Origin: Helianthus annuus
Lineage: Eukaryota; Streptophyta; Magnoliopsida; Asterales; Asteraceae
NCBI RefSeq assembly: GCF_002127325.2
Contig: NC_035441.2
Coordinates: forward strand, 51,588,663 to 51,652,662
Direction of reading: 5' to 3'
DNA: 64,000 bases
The position numbers and the translations under genes were made by a program. How positions within the stretch are numbered: position 1 is the first letter of the stretch; each line of letters opens with the position of its first letter. The notes under the pieces were generated by a model. It was not told where the DNA came from, made no database searches, and saw only the letters and a program-made list of their open reading frames with translations. Positions 55,653 through 64,000 of the stretch are shown one piece after another.

Positions 55653-56378
55653 TGTTAGGATCTGAGTTTGGTTTTGATTGTGTTTTATGTTTGAATTAAA
55701 ATGAAGATGAATGAGTTGTGCATCGGAATTAAGATGGAAGCAAACTTTTCACAATTAAACAGGAGAATTGTTTTTAACATACAAGTTTAACATTGAACCA
55801 AATGATTGAATTTATTTCAACAAGGATTACAATTTTGCAAGTATGTAACAAACTCCCCCTCAGCCCGAGCTCACAGTGTTTGCTTGTGCAGGAAGAAGAT
55901 GGTGAAAGAGCTAATAGAACAGTACAGAGCACTGTTCTATTTATAGGCACGAACAAACCACTGAAGCATCTAAGCTGACGTCACCATGAAAGTGACATCT
56001 AACCTCCTAACAAACTCTAACCTCTGATCTATACAACCTCTGCAATGCTAACTACTGTTATTACATTTCATTACATAAAGTAAACAAAACTACTGCTGCA
56101 TCCTTCCACTGCTGTGAACCCAACAGTACTTGTCATGATCAGCAGTGCTTGAGCCAAGGCAGTAGATTGGGTAGCAGGGCTTTAGTTCTTCATCAGTCTT
56201 TGACTTGATCAGCAGTTGTAGGTCAGCAGTTTGTATGATCAGTAGATAGGAGGTCAGCAGATGTTGAAACCACTTTCAAGGGGAGAGACTTGTATAACAT
56301 CTGCTTATTCTGGATCCACTAACCTGATCCAGTTTTGGCTTTAATTATCTGTTCCTCTGATAGGGTTCAATCCCAACA
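55653..56378 (-). mobile_element. 5' LTR of the minus-strand Ty1/copia element (726 bp)
   Basis: On the minus strand it runs TGTTGGGATTGAACCC...AGATCCTAACA, directly followed by the PBS. CTATAAATAGAAC (near 55944-55932) is its TATA box. The matching 3' LTR, expected left of 37105, is not visible; the Helitron end and AT-rich DNA lie there instead. Confidence 0.85.
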
Positions 56379-56744
56379 ATTTAGAATCTTGAATAGTTCC
56401 CATGATAGCAATAATGAAACGAGTTCTTGATTATCATAAGAGATATAATGGTTGACTTATCCCACTAGTCATGCTCTAGTTTTCTTCTGTAAGACTTTTA
56501 TCAGAAAAGAGCAGTAGGATTATCATATCTTAAGAAATAATCAATAATCCAACAAGAGCAAATTTTGTAGAAACTCTTTAGTAAGCAAAACATTTTAGGT
56601 TTTGAAATTAGAGTGGATGAAATAGATGAGATATAAACCTAAGAAGAAGCTTGGAATCATTTACATTATGGGGTAATCAAGTAAGGCAGACATAAATTAT
56701 TATATTGAAGATATAGTCGACTATAACACCAAAATAACAAACTA
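56379..56744. other. Unassigned AT-rich spacer
   Basis: No coding frame, RNA gene or element end is recognised. Confidence 0.45.
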
Positions 56745-56960
56745 ACTTAAGGTTCTACCTGAATTTTGGCTTCGCTTTGACCAAAATTCAGACACATTAT
56801 GAACATACATAAATAACAGATTATCTTGATGTGCTACATAAATTTGGCTTCACTTTGGCTTTGACCAAAATTTATGTATTATGAACATACATAATTGACT
56901 AACTTATTGTTCTACATGAACTTTGGCTTCGCTTTGGCTTTGACCCAAATTCATGTGTAT
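56745..56960. repeat. Three tandem hairpin units of about 78 bp
   Basis: Each unit has TACATGAA/TACCTGAA-type start, a hairpin with loop CTTCGCTTTG(GCTTTGA), and ATTATGAACATACATAA. Arms: TGAATTTTGG/CCAAAATTCA (56760-56790), ACATAAATTTGG/CCAAAATTTATGT (56836-56877), ACATGAACTTTGG/CCCAAATTCATGT (56914-56956). The two arms change together between units. Confidence 0.75.
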
Positions 56961-57149
56961 TATTGTGACAACTCGAGTTTCCAAGGTCTTTACTTAACAC
57001 ATTACTTGTTTCGTGAATTGTTTTTCGTAATTCGTTGCGGTATAACTTGTTCATGCTTGACATATGTAATTATCTTATAAGTTGCATTAAACATAACTTT
57101 GTGTATTTAGTGTTGTACTGTTATTATGTGTATATATGTGCACACAACA

Positions 57150-57310
57150 AAGATTAACCTTCGCCGCAACACCCATCCGACGAAGCTTAACCTTCGTCAA
57201 CCACACTCACACGACGAAGCTTGAGGAAGCTTGTAACCTTCGCCACACCCATCATTCCGAAGAAGGTTGTAACCTTCGTCGGGGAAACTTATAACCTTCG
57301 TCGGGCACGG
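57150..57310. repeat. AACCTTCGTCG-rich repeat in LTR C
   Basis: Seven or so units of AACCTTCG(T/C)C with complementary GACGAAG interspersed (CGACGAAGCTT, AACCTTCGTC), so neighbouring units can pair. Confidence 0.7.
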
Positions 57311-57806
57311 GCACGGGCTTTGGCCCAGGACTGTTTCCATCGGTCCAATCCCAGTTACATTATAACTTTTGATATCTCAATCACATCAGAACACACGTAT
57401 AGGAACCCTAGAGTCTCTCTCTCCTTGCTTCTGTGCGACGGCAACACCGAGTTCCTCAAACCCTCAATACATCAACCCATTATTCTGTCTATCTTGGTTA
57501 GTTCACACACTATTGTTGAATTACATGTTTGTATTTGTTCAGAATCCTAGTTCGTGATGTGCTGTGAATTGAGATTACATGTTCTTAGATATAGAATAGG
57601 ATCTTGTAATGTTGTTTAACCTATTAGATATATTACTGATGTGTTGTATCATGATGTTGATGATCTGATGTGTTGTAGCCTGATGTTGATGATCTGATGT
57701 GTTCTTTCATAACAGTTGATGCTTGATCATGTAATTGTTAGAGTGTAATTAGGGTTTCTATGTTCTGCTATTATTCACGATGATCATGTTTACCCGGGGA
57801 ACCTTC

Positions 57807-57930
57807 AGTGAGGAAGGTTAAGGTTCCTCATGAGGAAGGTTAAGGTTCCTCATGAGGAAGGTTAAGGTTCTTCAGTGAGGAAGGTTAAGGTTCCTCGTGA
57901 ACCTGTAAGTACTTAAGGTTCCTCGTAAGG
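57807..57930. repeat. GAGGAAGGTTAAGGTTCCTC hairpin repeats in LTR C
   Basis: Four tandem units, each with self-complementary ends GAGGAA/TTCCTC around GGTTAAGG; later units are degenerate. Confidence 0.8.
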
Positions 57931-57954
57931 TCTATACGTAACAGTAGTTCTGTA

Positions 57955-58260
57955 TGTTAACTCCGTTAGTGTGATAACTCTGTTAGTATGTTAACTCCGT
58001 TAGTGTGATAACTCTGTTAGTATGTTAACACCGTTAGTGTGATAACTCTGTTAGTATGTTAACTCCGTTAGTGTTATAACTCAGTTGGTATGTTAACTCT
58101 GTTATGCATGTCAAGAAGGTAAACACAGTAAGTCTATTAACTGTGTTAATGTCTGTTAACTCTGATTAATTAACTAACACTGTTAGCTTATTACTCCTGT
58201 TATATATGTTAATCCTGTTAAGTTTGTTAACCTTGTCAAGTATGTTAAAGAATAACCATG
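57955..58260. repeat. 34-bp GTTAACTCCGTTAGTGTGATAA-type tandem repeat in LTR C
   Basis: About five good units (GTATGTTAACTCCGTTAGTG then TGATAACTCTGTTA) up to 58100, then shorter CTGTTA/GTTAAC fragments to about 58260. Confidence 0.8.
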
Positions 58261-58631
58261 TTAGTATAAACTGTGAAGGACATTTATGTGGAACATGAAT
58301 TGCATGGAAATGATTAACTACTTACCTGATGCATGATGTTAACCGCCAAACACACTTTGTGACATAGATTGCATGTGAATCGTTGTGAACATAAACTGAT
58401 TATGTATATGTGCATCCCATAGGACTTGACTAATTACTTGTGAGCACATAGTTTAGCATACCGAGCAAACCAAGGTGAGTTCACACTCTTACCAAGGCAT
58501 GGGATTCCCGGGGTTGGGAATGGGATGGAATGTTTACTCGTACTTTCATTGTTACTGGAACATGTACCACTATCCTCGTTAGGGAAAGGACACCTATAGA
58601 TACAACTAGACTAGTAACCCATGGGAAGCCC

Positions 58632-58835
58632 CCACTAATCTTCGCAAACATGCCTGGGAGGCCGCGATACAAACACTAATCTTCACAAACATGTCTGTGA
58701 GACCGCGATACGAATACTAATCTTCGCAAACATGTCTGGGAGACCGCGATACAAATACAAATACTACTAGTCTAGGATACATGGAACACCCTCACTAATC
58801 TTCGCAAAGATGTCTGGTAGACCGCGATACGAATT
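58632..58835. repeat. About 42-bp CACTAATCTTCGCAAACATG repeats in LTR C
   Basis: Four units starting near 58633, 58675, 58716 and 58792, each with CTAATCTTCRCAAAS and TCTGGGAGACCGCGATAC. Confidence 0.8.
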
Positions 58836-59244
58836 AATACGATACATGGTTTACAAAACAAACTTATGGCTTACGAAACGAATACTATAACTAAACAACC
58901 AACTGTGAACTCGCTTAACTTTGTTGTTGACTCGTTGTTACATGCCTTGCAGGTCGTTAGGTACTCATGGAGCTTGCACAGGGAGGTGCGGTCGTTGTGT
59001 GATATGGATCGTGGATGCCATGTTAAACATTTATGACATTACAAACTTATTACTAATGTTGGGTTTTACATTTATGCTTCCGCTAAACATTGAAACTATA
59101 CTATTGTTTAAAACACGTTTCATATTGTTTAGTTGAATTATATTTACTTCTTACATTGTTCAATATGATTGGTGGCTTGATCCTGGTCATGTCACGCCTC
59201 CAGGCGGTGGTACTCCGCGTGTGGATTTTGGGGGTGTGACAGAT

Positions 59245-59256
59245 TGGTATCAGAGC
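59245..59256 (+). other. Primer-binding site of element C
   Basis: TGGTATCAGAGC, initiator Met-tRNA type, three bases after LTR C. Confidence 0.95.
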
Positions 59257-59552
59257 CAGGTTTTAGTGAACTTGGTTTTAATAAGGGGAAAAAGTTTTGT
59301 TAAAACCAGACTATAACCTGTAAAGTGCTCAACGATCCACAACGACGCTTCGCTCCACGTGCAAGACTCAACACTATAGGTAATACTGTTCATGTTTACA
59401 TTGCCTACTTGCTAGATTACATAGAACTTTGCTCATGGTATGCTTAGATAAACGTAACACCTATTGCTTGAGAACACTTGTGTGCTTACTCTCTTCTGTC
59501 ATCGCATTTTTCGCGAACCTCTCTCACTTATGTTGCCTTTGATATGAAGATC

Positions 59553-60127
59553 ATGGCTGGACGCATTAACATGACTCAAGCCCAGTTGACGGCTCTGATT
59601 AACGACGAAGTTGCTGCGGCACTTGCAGCCACACAAGCAGGAGGTATACCCTGCAGTCGTAACTCACACTAGGATCTTTAGATCCTACACTCCTAAACCA
59701 ACTCTTGTGTTTAACCTTGTCCTGATTCTTATACACAATAGGTTAACACGCTCAGCCACCTGTTTGCACTTTCAAGACTTTCATGGACTGTCGTCCTAGC
59801 ACATTCAGTGGCACTGAAGGAGCAGTTGGACTCCTCCACTGGTTTGAAAAGCTCGAGTCCGTATTTTAGATGTGTGAATGCCCTGAGGCTCGCAGGGTGA
59901 AGTACGCCACTGGTACTCTCGAAGGCATTGCGCTGACTTGGTGGAATGCGCAAGTTCAGATGTTAGGGTTGGCAGTTGCTAACGCCACCCTTTGGAATGA
60001 TTACAAGGAACTAATCAAGCGGGAATACTGCACACGTGATGACATCCACAAGTTAGAAGTGGAGTTCTTTAATTTGAAAATGACGGGGTCAGAGATTGAG
60101 GCATATACGAAAAGGTCAAACGAACTG
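59553..60127 (+). pseudogene. Ty3/gypsy gag of element C, cut by element D
   Basis: ATG at 59553 starts MAGRINMTQAQLTALINDEV and runs to AAALAATQAGG in frame 0. A 122-nt out-of-frame spacer follows. The gag core is in frame 2 from 59765 (CTFKDFMDCRPSTFSGTEGA; RRVKYATGTLEGIALTWWNA; WNDYKELIKREYCTRDDIHK) up to TKRSNEL, where LTR D starts at 60128. A TAG at 59867-59869 replaces a Glu codon found in D (VFEMCEC), so this copy is dead independently of the insertion. Confidence 0.85.
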
Positions 60128-61339
60128 TGTGACAACTCGAGTTTCCAAGACTTCCTAATCGCATTTATTGCACGTTGACTGTTTAACTGCTTGATTAATT
60201 GACTTGTAACAGTACACCAAATTATAAGATGAAACGTTTGTTGATATGTTATCGTGTTACTACATTAAAGCATTGTTAGATTATAACGATGGGTGTGTTG
60301 CCTTTTTTTTATTTATACAAGAAAATATAAGTATTACTCTTTATGTTAAGGCGTAACAAACATCACGTATGATGACTTTCATTACCCGCACACGCACGAC
60401 GAAACACGGTGAGTGTTTCGTTGCCATAATAGGCTTCGGCCCAAAGTGGGTTCGGCCCAACTCCTTCATATTGGAACCCCTTTAATCAGTTGCCCGTAGA
60501 ACACAAAACCCTAATACTCTCACCCCCTTTGCTTGTTCGCGACGGCAGACCCCTTCCCCGGAGTCTTGTAATTCGGTCATGAGTTCATACGTGATCGGGT
60601 AAGTAGATTCGTAATAATTTCGTTTCCATCTGATTGTATATGATTGCTTAAGAATATTTTGTTAGTATGTTTATACATACGAATTGCAACACTTGATGTA
60701 CGTCATGATGACAACTTGTTGGTTTGGATCTGTTATGTGATATACTTGAAACTTAAGGCATGATACAACATCTGATATTCTTACGTCAATATGAATGCTA
60801 GTGAACCGATGGGGTTGGGGATTCGTGACTTGGTTTATATGTTGAATGTGTGAATAGATCTGATTGGGTATGTGATAGTTGCAGTCAATCGGATAAGAAC
60901 TTCTTTATGATGGTCGGTCACTATTATCATATTTACATGTGATTCTACTTTGAATTTGGTCCAATAGTATTAAGGCTATGAGTAGGGTTGTCGGCCAATA
61001 CATGTACACCATTCTTGACCATTTGATGGTATGTATGTGCATCAAATGATTAATATGTGCAGCAAACAAATAAGAATCTTATTAATTGACCAACATGTGA
61101 TCTACTGGCAAGTTACGGGAATTGTCGGCTAGTCACATGTGACCATCTCACCCTAATTGGCTAGATGAATCGGTCCAATCATTAAACGGTCAAAACATAG
61201 TAATTGGCTGAATGTTTTATCAAGTTGTTGTCGGCCATTGTTGTTGACTTCGATGATGATCATGTTTGGTTGTTTATAATTATGATGCCAGATGCTCATT
61301 TAGGGTTGTGTGGTAACTGCCTTTTTGCATGAAAACTGA

Positions 61340-61550
61340 TTGTAACCGAAAGATACTTGCCACTCGAAAGATAGTTGTTGTTACTTGCTACTCGAAAGAT
61401 AGTTGTTGGGACCGAAGGATAGCTTTGACCGAAAGATGTTAGTTATACGAAACATAGTTGTGAACCGAAAGATAACTGTTTGACGAAAGATAACACATGA
61501 ACCGAAAGGTAGATGTGCGTCGAAAGATAAGGGTGGATTCGAAAGATATT
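61340..61550. repeat. ACCGAAAGATAG-type short repeats in LTR D
   Basis: Ten or so occurrences of (A/T)CGAAAGATA with spacers of 8-15 bp (GTTGTTG, GTGCGT). No equivalent in LTR C. Confidence 0.75.
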
Positions 61551-61924
61551 GTAGGTTATGAACATGCTTTGAATAATGGGACATATGTTTGATTTATTTG
61601 GCATGCCATGCTTGGTGATGAGTGTTAATAACTGTATTCGTGCACGCTGATGATTTAATGTGAAATAATACGTGTTGTGCCGATATGCAAACTGACTGTT
61701 ATGTGAACATTAAATTGCATGCGTATCATTGCGAACATGAACTGATTTGTTATACGTGCATACAATAGGACGTGATTAATTACTTGTGAGTGCATAACCT
61801 AGCATACCGAGCAAACCAAGGTGAGTTCACACTCCTACTAAGGCATGGGATTCCCGGGTCGTGGGAATGGGTTAAAGGTTTCAATTGACTTATAACGTAC
61901 AAACGCTTTTCCTAGACTATCACC

Positions 61925-62240
61925 TATCATGGTCCTCGGATGTCAGGACGGTTCCGTAGGTTGGGATAACACCTACGTGGTTCCGTAGGTTGGATAACAC
62001 CTACGTGGTCATATGCCATTACTGCCTCGGATGTCAGGCACGCACGTAAAACCTACGTGTACGCATTACTTACTTCTTCCGTAGGTTGGGATAACACCTA
62101 CGTGGTTACATGCCAATTACTATCCTCGGTTGTGAAGGATACGTACGTGAAACCCACGTACACCCCCGCGTCTCCTATCCTCGGTTGTGAAGGATACGTA
62201 CGTAAAACCTACGTACACCCCATACGCGCTACTGTTCTCG
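61925..62240. repeat. Palindromic ACCTACGT/CCGTAGGT repeats in LTR D
   Basis: CCGTAGGTTGGGATAACACC-TACGTGG appears three times (near 61950, 61980, 62080) and CCTCGGTTGTGAAGGATACG-TACGT twice (near 62115, 62175). Each is self-complementary around its centre. Confidence 0.8.
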
Positions 62241-62708
62241 GACGAAGAACAGGGATGATACGAATAGTCTAGTGGTCACATAACATGGGAAGCGCCACCT
62301 GTATAACTTACTATTGGCCCTGTAGAGCCACCCGTTATTTACTGTTACGCATTTACTTACTGTGAACTCGCTCAACTAGTTTGTTGATCATTCTGTTACA
62401 TGCCTTGCAGATCGTTAGGTACTTGGAGCTTGCACTGGAGAAGCGGGTCGTTGTGGGCAAGGATCGTGGTTTCTATGTTGAACTATTATGACATTTAAAA
62501 CTATTAACTATTGTTGGTTTATTTACTATGCTTCCGCTACACTTTGAAACTATGATTATGTTTTGAACACCTATCGTATTGAATGGATGGTTTACATTTA
62601 TTTTACTTAATATTAATTACATGTTCAATATGATTGGTGGCTTGATCCTGGTCAGTCACGCTCCCAAGCGGTGATACTCCGCGTGTGGATTTTGGGGGTG
62701 TGACAGAT

Positions 62709-62720
62709 TGGTATCAGAGC
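62709..62720 (+). other. Primer-binding site of element D
   Basis: TGGTATCAGAGC, initiator Met-tRNA type, three bases after LTR D. Confidence 0.95.
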
Positions 62721-63026
62721 CATTGGTTATAGAGAACTTGGTTTTAATATGGAAAAACGTTTTTATTAAAACCAGACTATAACCAGAACAGTGCTCTCAA
62801 CGATCCACAACGACGCTTCGCTCCACGTGCAAGACTCAACTTCCTAGGTAATAAGGTTTATGTTTATTGCCTACATGCTAGAATTTGCGTAGAACTTTGC
62901 TCGTAGTATGCTTACATTACTTTGCTCACTACTTGTTATTGCTTGAGAATACTTACGTGCTTACACTCTTCTGTCATCGCACTATTTGTGAACCATTCTT
63001 ACTTATGCTACCTTTACTGTTCGATC

Positions 63027-64000
63027 ATGTCTGGACGTGTTGACATGACTCAAGCCCAGTTGACGGCTCTCATTAACGAACAAGTTGCTGCGGCACTTGC
63101 AGCCGCACAAGCAGGAGGTATAACCTGCTATTCCAGACCTATTCTAGGATGTTAGATCCTACTCTCGTGACCCAACTCTCGCGCTTAACCTTGACCTATC
63201 TTTCTCGCGCAACGGGTCAGAACGCATAGCAACATGCCTGCACATTCAAGAACTTCATGGACTGTCGTCCAAACACATTCAGTGGCCCAGAAGGAGCAGT
63301 TGGACTACTCCACTGGTTTGAAAAGCTCGAGTCGGTTTTCGAAATGTGTGAATGCCCTGAGGCTCGCAGGGTGAAGTTCGCCACTGGCACACTTGAAGGG
63401 ATTGCGCTCACTTGGTGGAACGCACAAGTGCAGATCTTAGGGTTGGCAGCTGTTAACGCCACACCCTGGAATGATTTCAAGGAACTGATCAAGAGGGAAT
63501 ACTGCACTAGAGAAGACATTCACAAGTTGGAGGACGAGTTGTATAACTTGAAAATGGTTGGTTCGGAAATCGAAGCTTACACCAAGAGATCAAATGAGTT
63601 GGCTGTGTTATGTCCAACTATGGTGGACCCTCCATACAAGCGTATTGAGTTGTATCTCAAAGGTTTGGCACCAGAAATACAGAGCCACGTTACCTCGGCT
63701 AACCTCAACAATATCCAGGAAATCCAGCGTCTCGCTCATCGCATCACCGATCAGGCAGTGGAACAGAACAGGCTGCCTAGTTGTATCAGCGCTATTACTA
63801 CCGCTACCACTTCTGCTACTCCCGCTACTCCTAGTGACAGCAAGCGGAAATGGGATGGGTATTCCAGCAAGGGTTCAGCTACCGTTCAGTCTCAAGCACA
63901 GCAGCAGCGCAAGAATAGTGATCACCAGAGCCGAGTCAGCCAACTTCTGGTGGTCAGGGGCAGGGTGGATATCGGGGAATTCACCCAATGTGTAACTAAT
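63027..64000 (+). pseudogene. Ty3/gypsy gag of element D, partial (runs off the window)
   Basis: ATG at 63027 begins MSGRVDMTQAQLTALINEQV in frame 0, ending AAAQAGG. After the same 122-nt spacer the gag core is open in frame 2 from 63239: CTFKNFMDCRPNTFSGPEGA, FEKLESVFEMCECPEARRVK, TWWNAQVQ, NELAVLCPTMVDPPYKRIEL and QRLAHRITDQAVEQ, then a Thr/Ala/Ser-rich linker. Near 63920 the frame reads RVSQLLVVRG while another frame gives GGQGQGGYRGIHPMCN, the usual lead into the zinc knuckle, so a small indel is likely there. Protease and pol would follow beyond 64000. Apart from these points it is less damaged than C. Confidence 0.8.

Larger units (their letters stand above)
56964..59241 (+). mobile_element. 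5' LTR of Ty3/gypsy element C (2278 bp)
   Basis: TGTGACAACTCGAG...GGGGGTGTGACA, followed three bases on by a Met-tRNA PBS and then a gag frame. Its 3' end has the GTCAC...GGTGTGAC foldback seen in the related LTRs. It shares long stretches with LTR D (GAGCAAACCAAGGTGAGTTC; GTTACATGCCTTGCAGRTCG). It carries three private tandem repeats listed separately. Confidence 0.85.
60128..62705 (+). mobile_element. 5' LTR of Ty3/gypsy element D (2578 bp), inserted in gag of element C
   Basis: TGTGACAACTCGAGTTTCC...GGGGGTGTGACA, with PBS and gag following. It interrupts the C gag after codons for NEL (probable TSD AACTG at 60123-60127; the second copy would be beyond the window). LTR D differs from C mainly in its private repeats. 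Confidence 0.85.

Noticed and set aside
57955..58260. Telomere-like or centromeric satellite
   Set aside because: Only a few degenerate 34-bp units confined to one LTR; no TTTAGGG-type motif.
63558..63995. 145-codon ORF at the right edge
   Set aside because: It is out of frame with the gag core, which is open in another frame over the same bases and carries the recognisable motifs.

Overview
This window looks like intergenic and heterochromatic DNA from a large flowering-plant genome. The likely family is Asteraceae (sunflower, lettuce and relatives), an inference from how the retroelement proteins and LTRs read rather than from any search. Almost everything that can be named is a transposable element or a gene fragment inside or beside one. 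I see no rRNA or tRNA gene, no CRISPR array and no complete host gene. The only host-gene traces are a possible first exon at the left edge (minus strand, 430-481), a broken LIM-domain (WLIM1-like) fragment at 24742-25070, and small captured fragments.

Layout, left to right. 1-1019: candidate promoter and first exon of a minus-strand gene running off the left edge. 1029-4690: a non-autonomous Mutator-like (MULE) element with a perfect 9-bp target-site duplication (TSD), carrying 500-bp tandem repeats and gene fragments. 4833-6050 and 7862-9424: two members of a second MULE-like family that share an internal minisatellite built on CATTGYGTTTT. 6070-7107: a minus-strand Helitron with a small MULE/MITE nested at 6375-6708. 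9805-10232: a Tourist-type MITE. 10735-14710: the ORF1 region of an L1-type LINE, split by a 2.46-kb solo LTR at 11521-13984. 14713-20375: nested Ty3/gypsy remains, namely a 3.5-kb LTR inserted in the chromodomain of a Tekay-like element. 20376-23485: hAT-like elements, tandem repeats and Helitron-derived sequence. 24338-25640: a tRNA-derived SINE with a 14-bp TSD and the LIM pseudogene. 25995-28553: a plus-strand Helitron with an intron-containing fragment. 29009-29551: a small MULE/MITE.

30048-35973 is a structurally complete LTR element with identical 443-bp LTRs and a 5-bp TSD. It encodes only a 761-aa GAG protein with two zinc knuckles and no protease, integrase or reverse transcriptase. 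This is the TR-GAG type of non-autonomous retrotransposon and is the youngest and most intact unit here.

37105-56378 is one minus-strand Ty1/copia element (LTR and gag at the right, a 3' accessory ORF at the left). Its middle has been replaced by a three-LTR Athila-type array (39368-51678). The outer Athila ends have no matching TSD, and the copia integrase C-terminus, reverse transcriptase and RNase H are missing, so a recombination deletion is likely. 56964-64000 holds two Ty3/gypsy elements of one family: the second (5' LTR 60128-62705) lies inside the gag gene of the first (5' LTR 56964-59241), and both run off the right edge.

A recurring theme is that several retroelement families carry their own short, often self-complementary motif repeated through LTR and leader: CACGGGGCCGTG in Athila, GGACCGCTYAT in the TR-GAG element, and TTCGTCG, TACGT and GAGGAA units in the gypsy LTRs. 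Together with the MULE minisatellites these are the features that standard annotation explains least.
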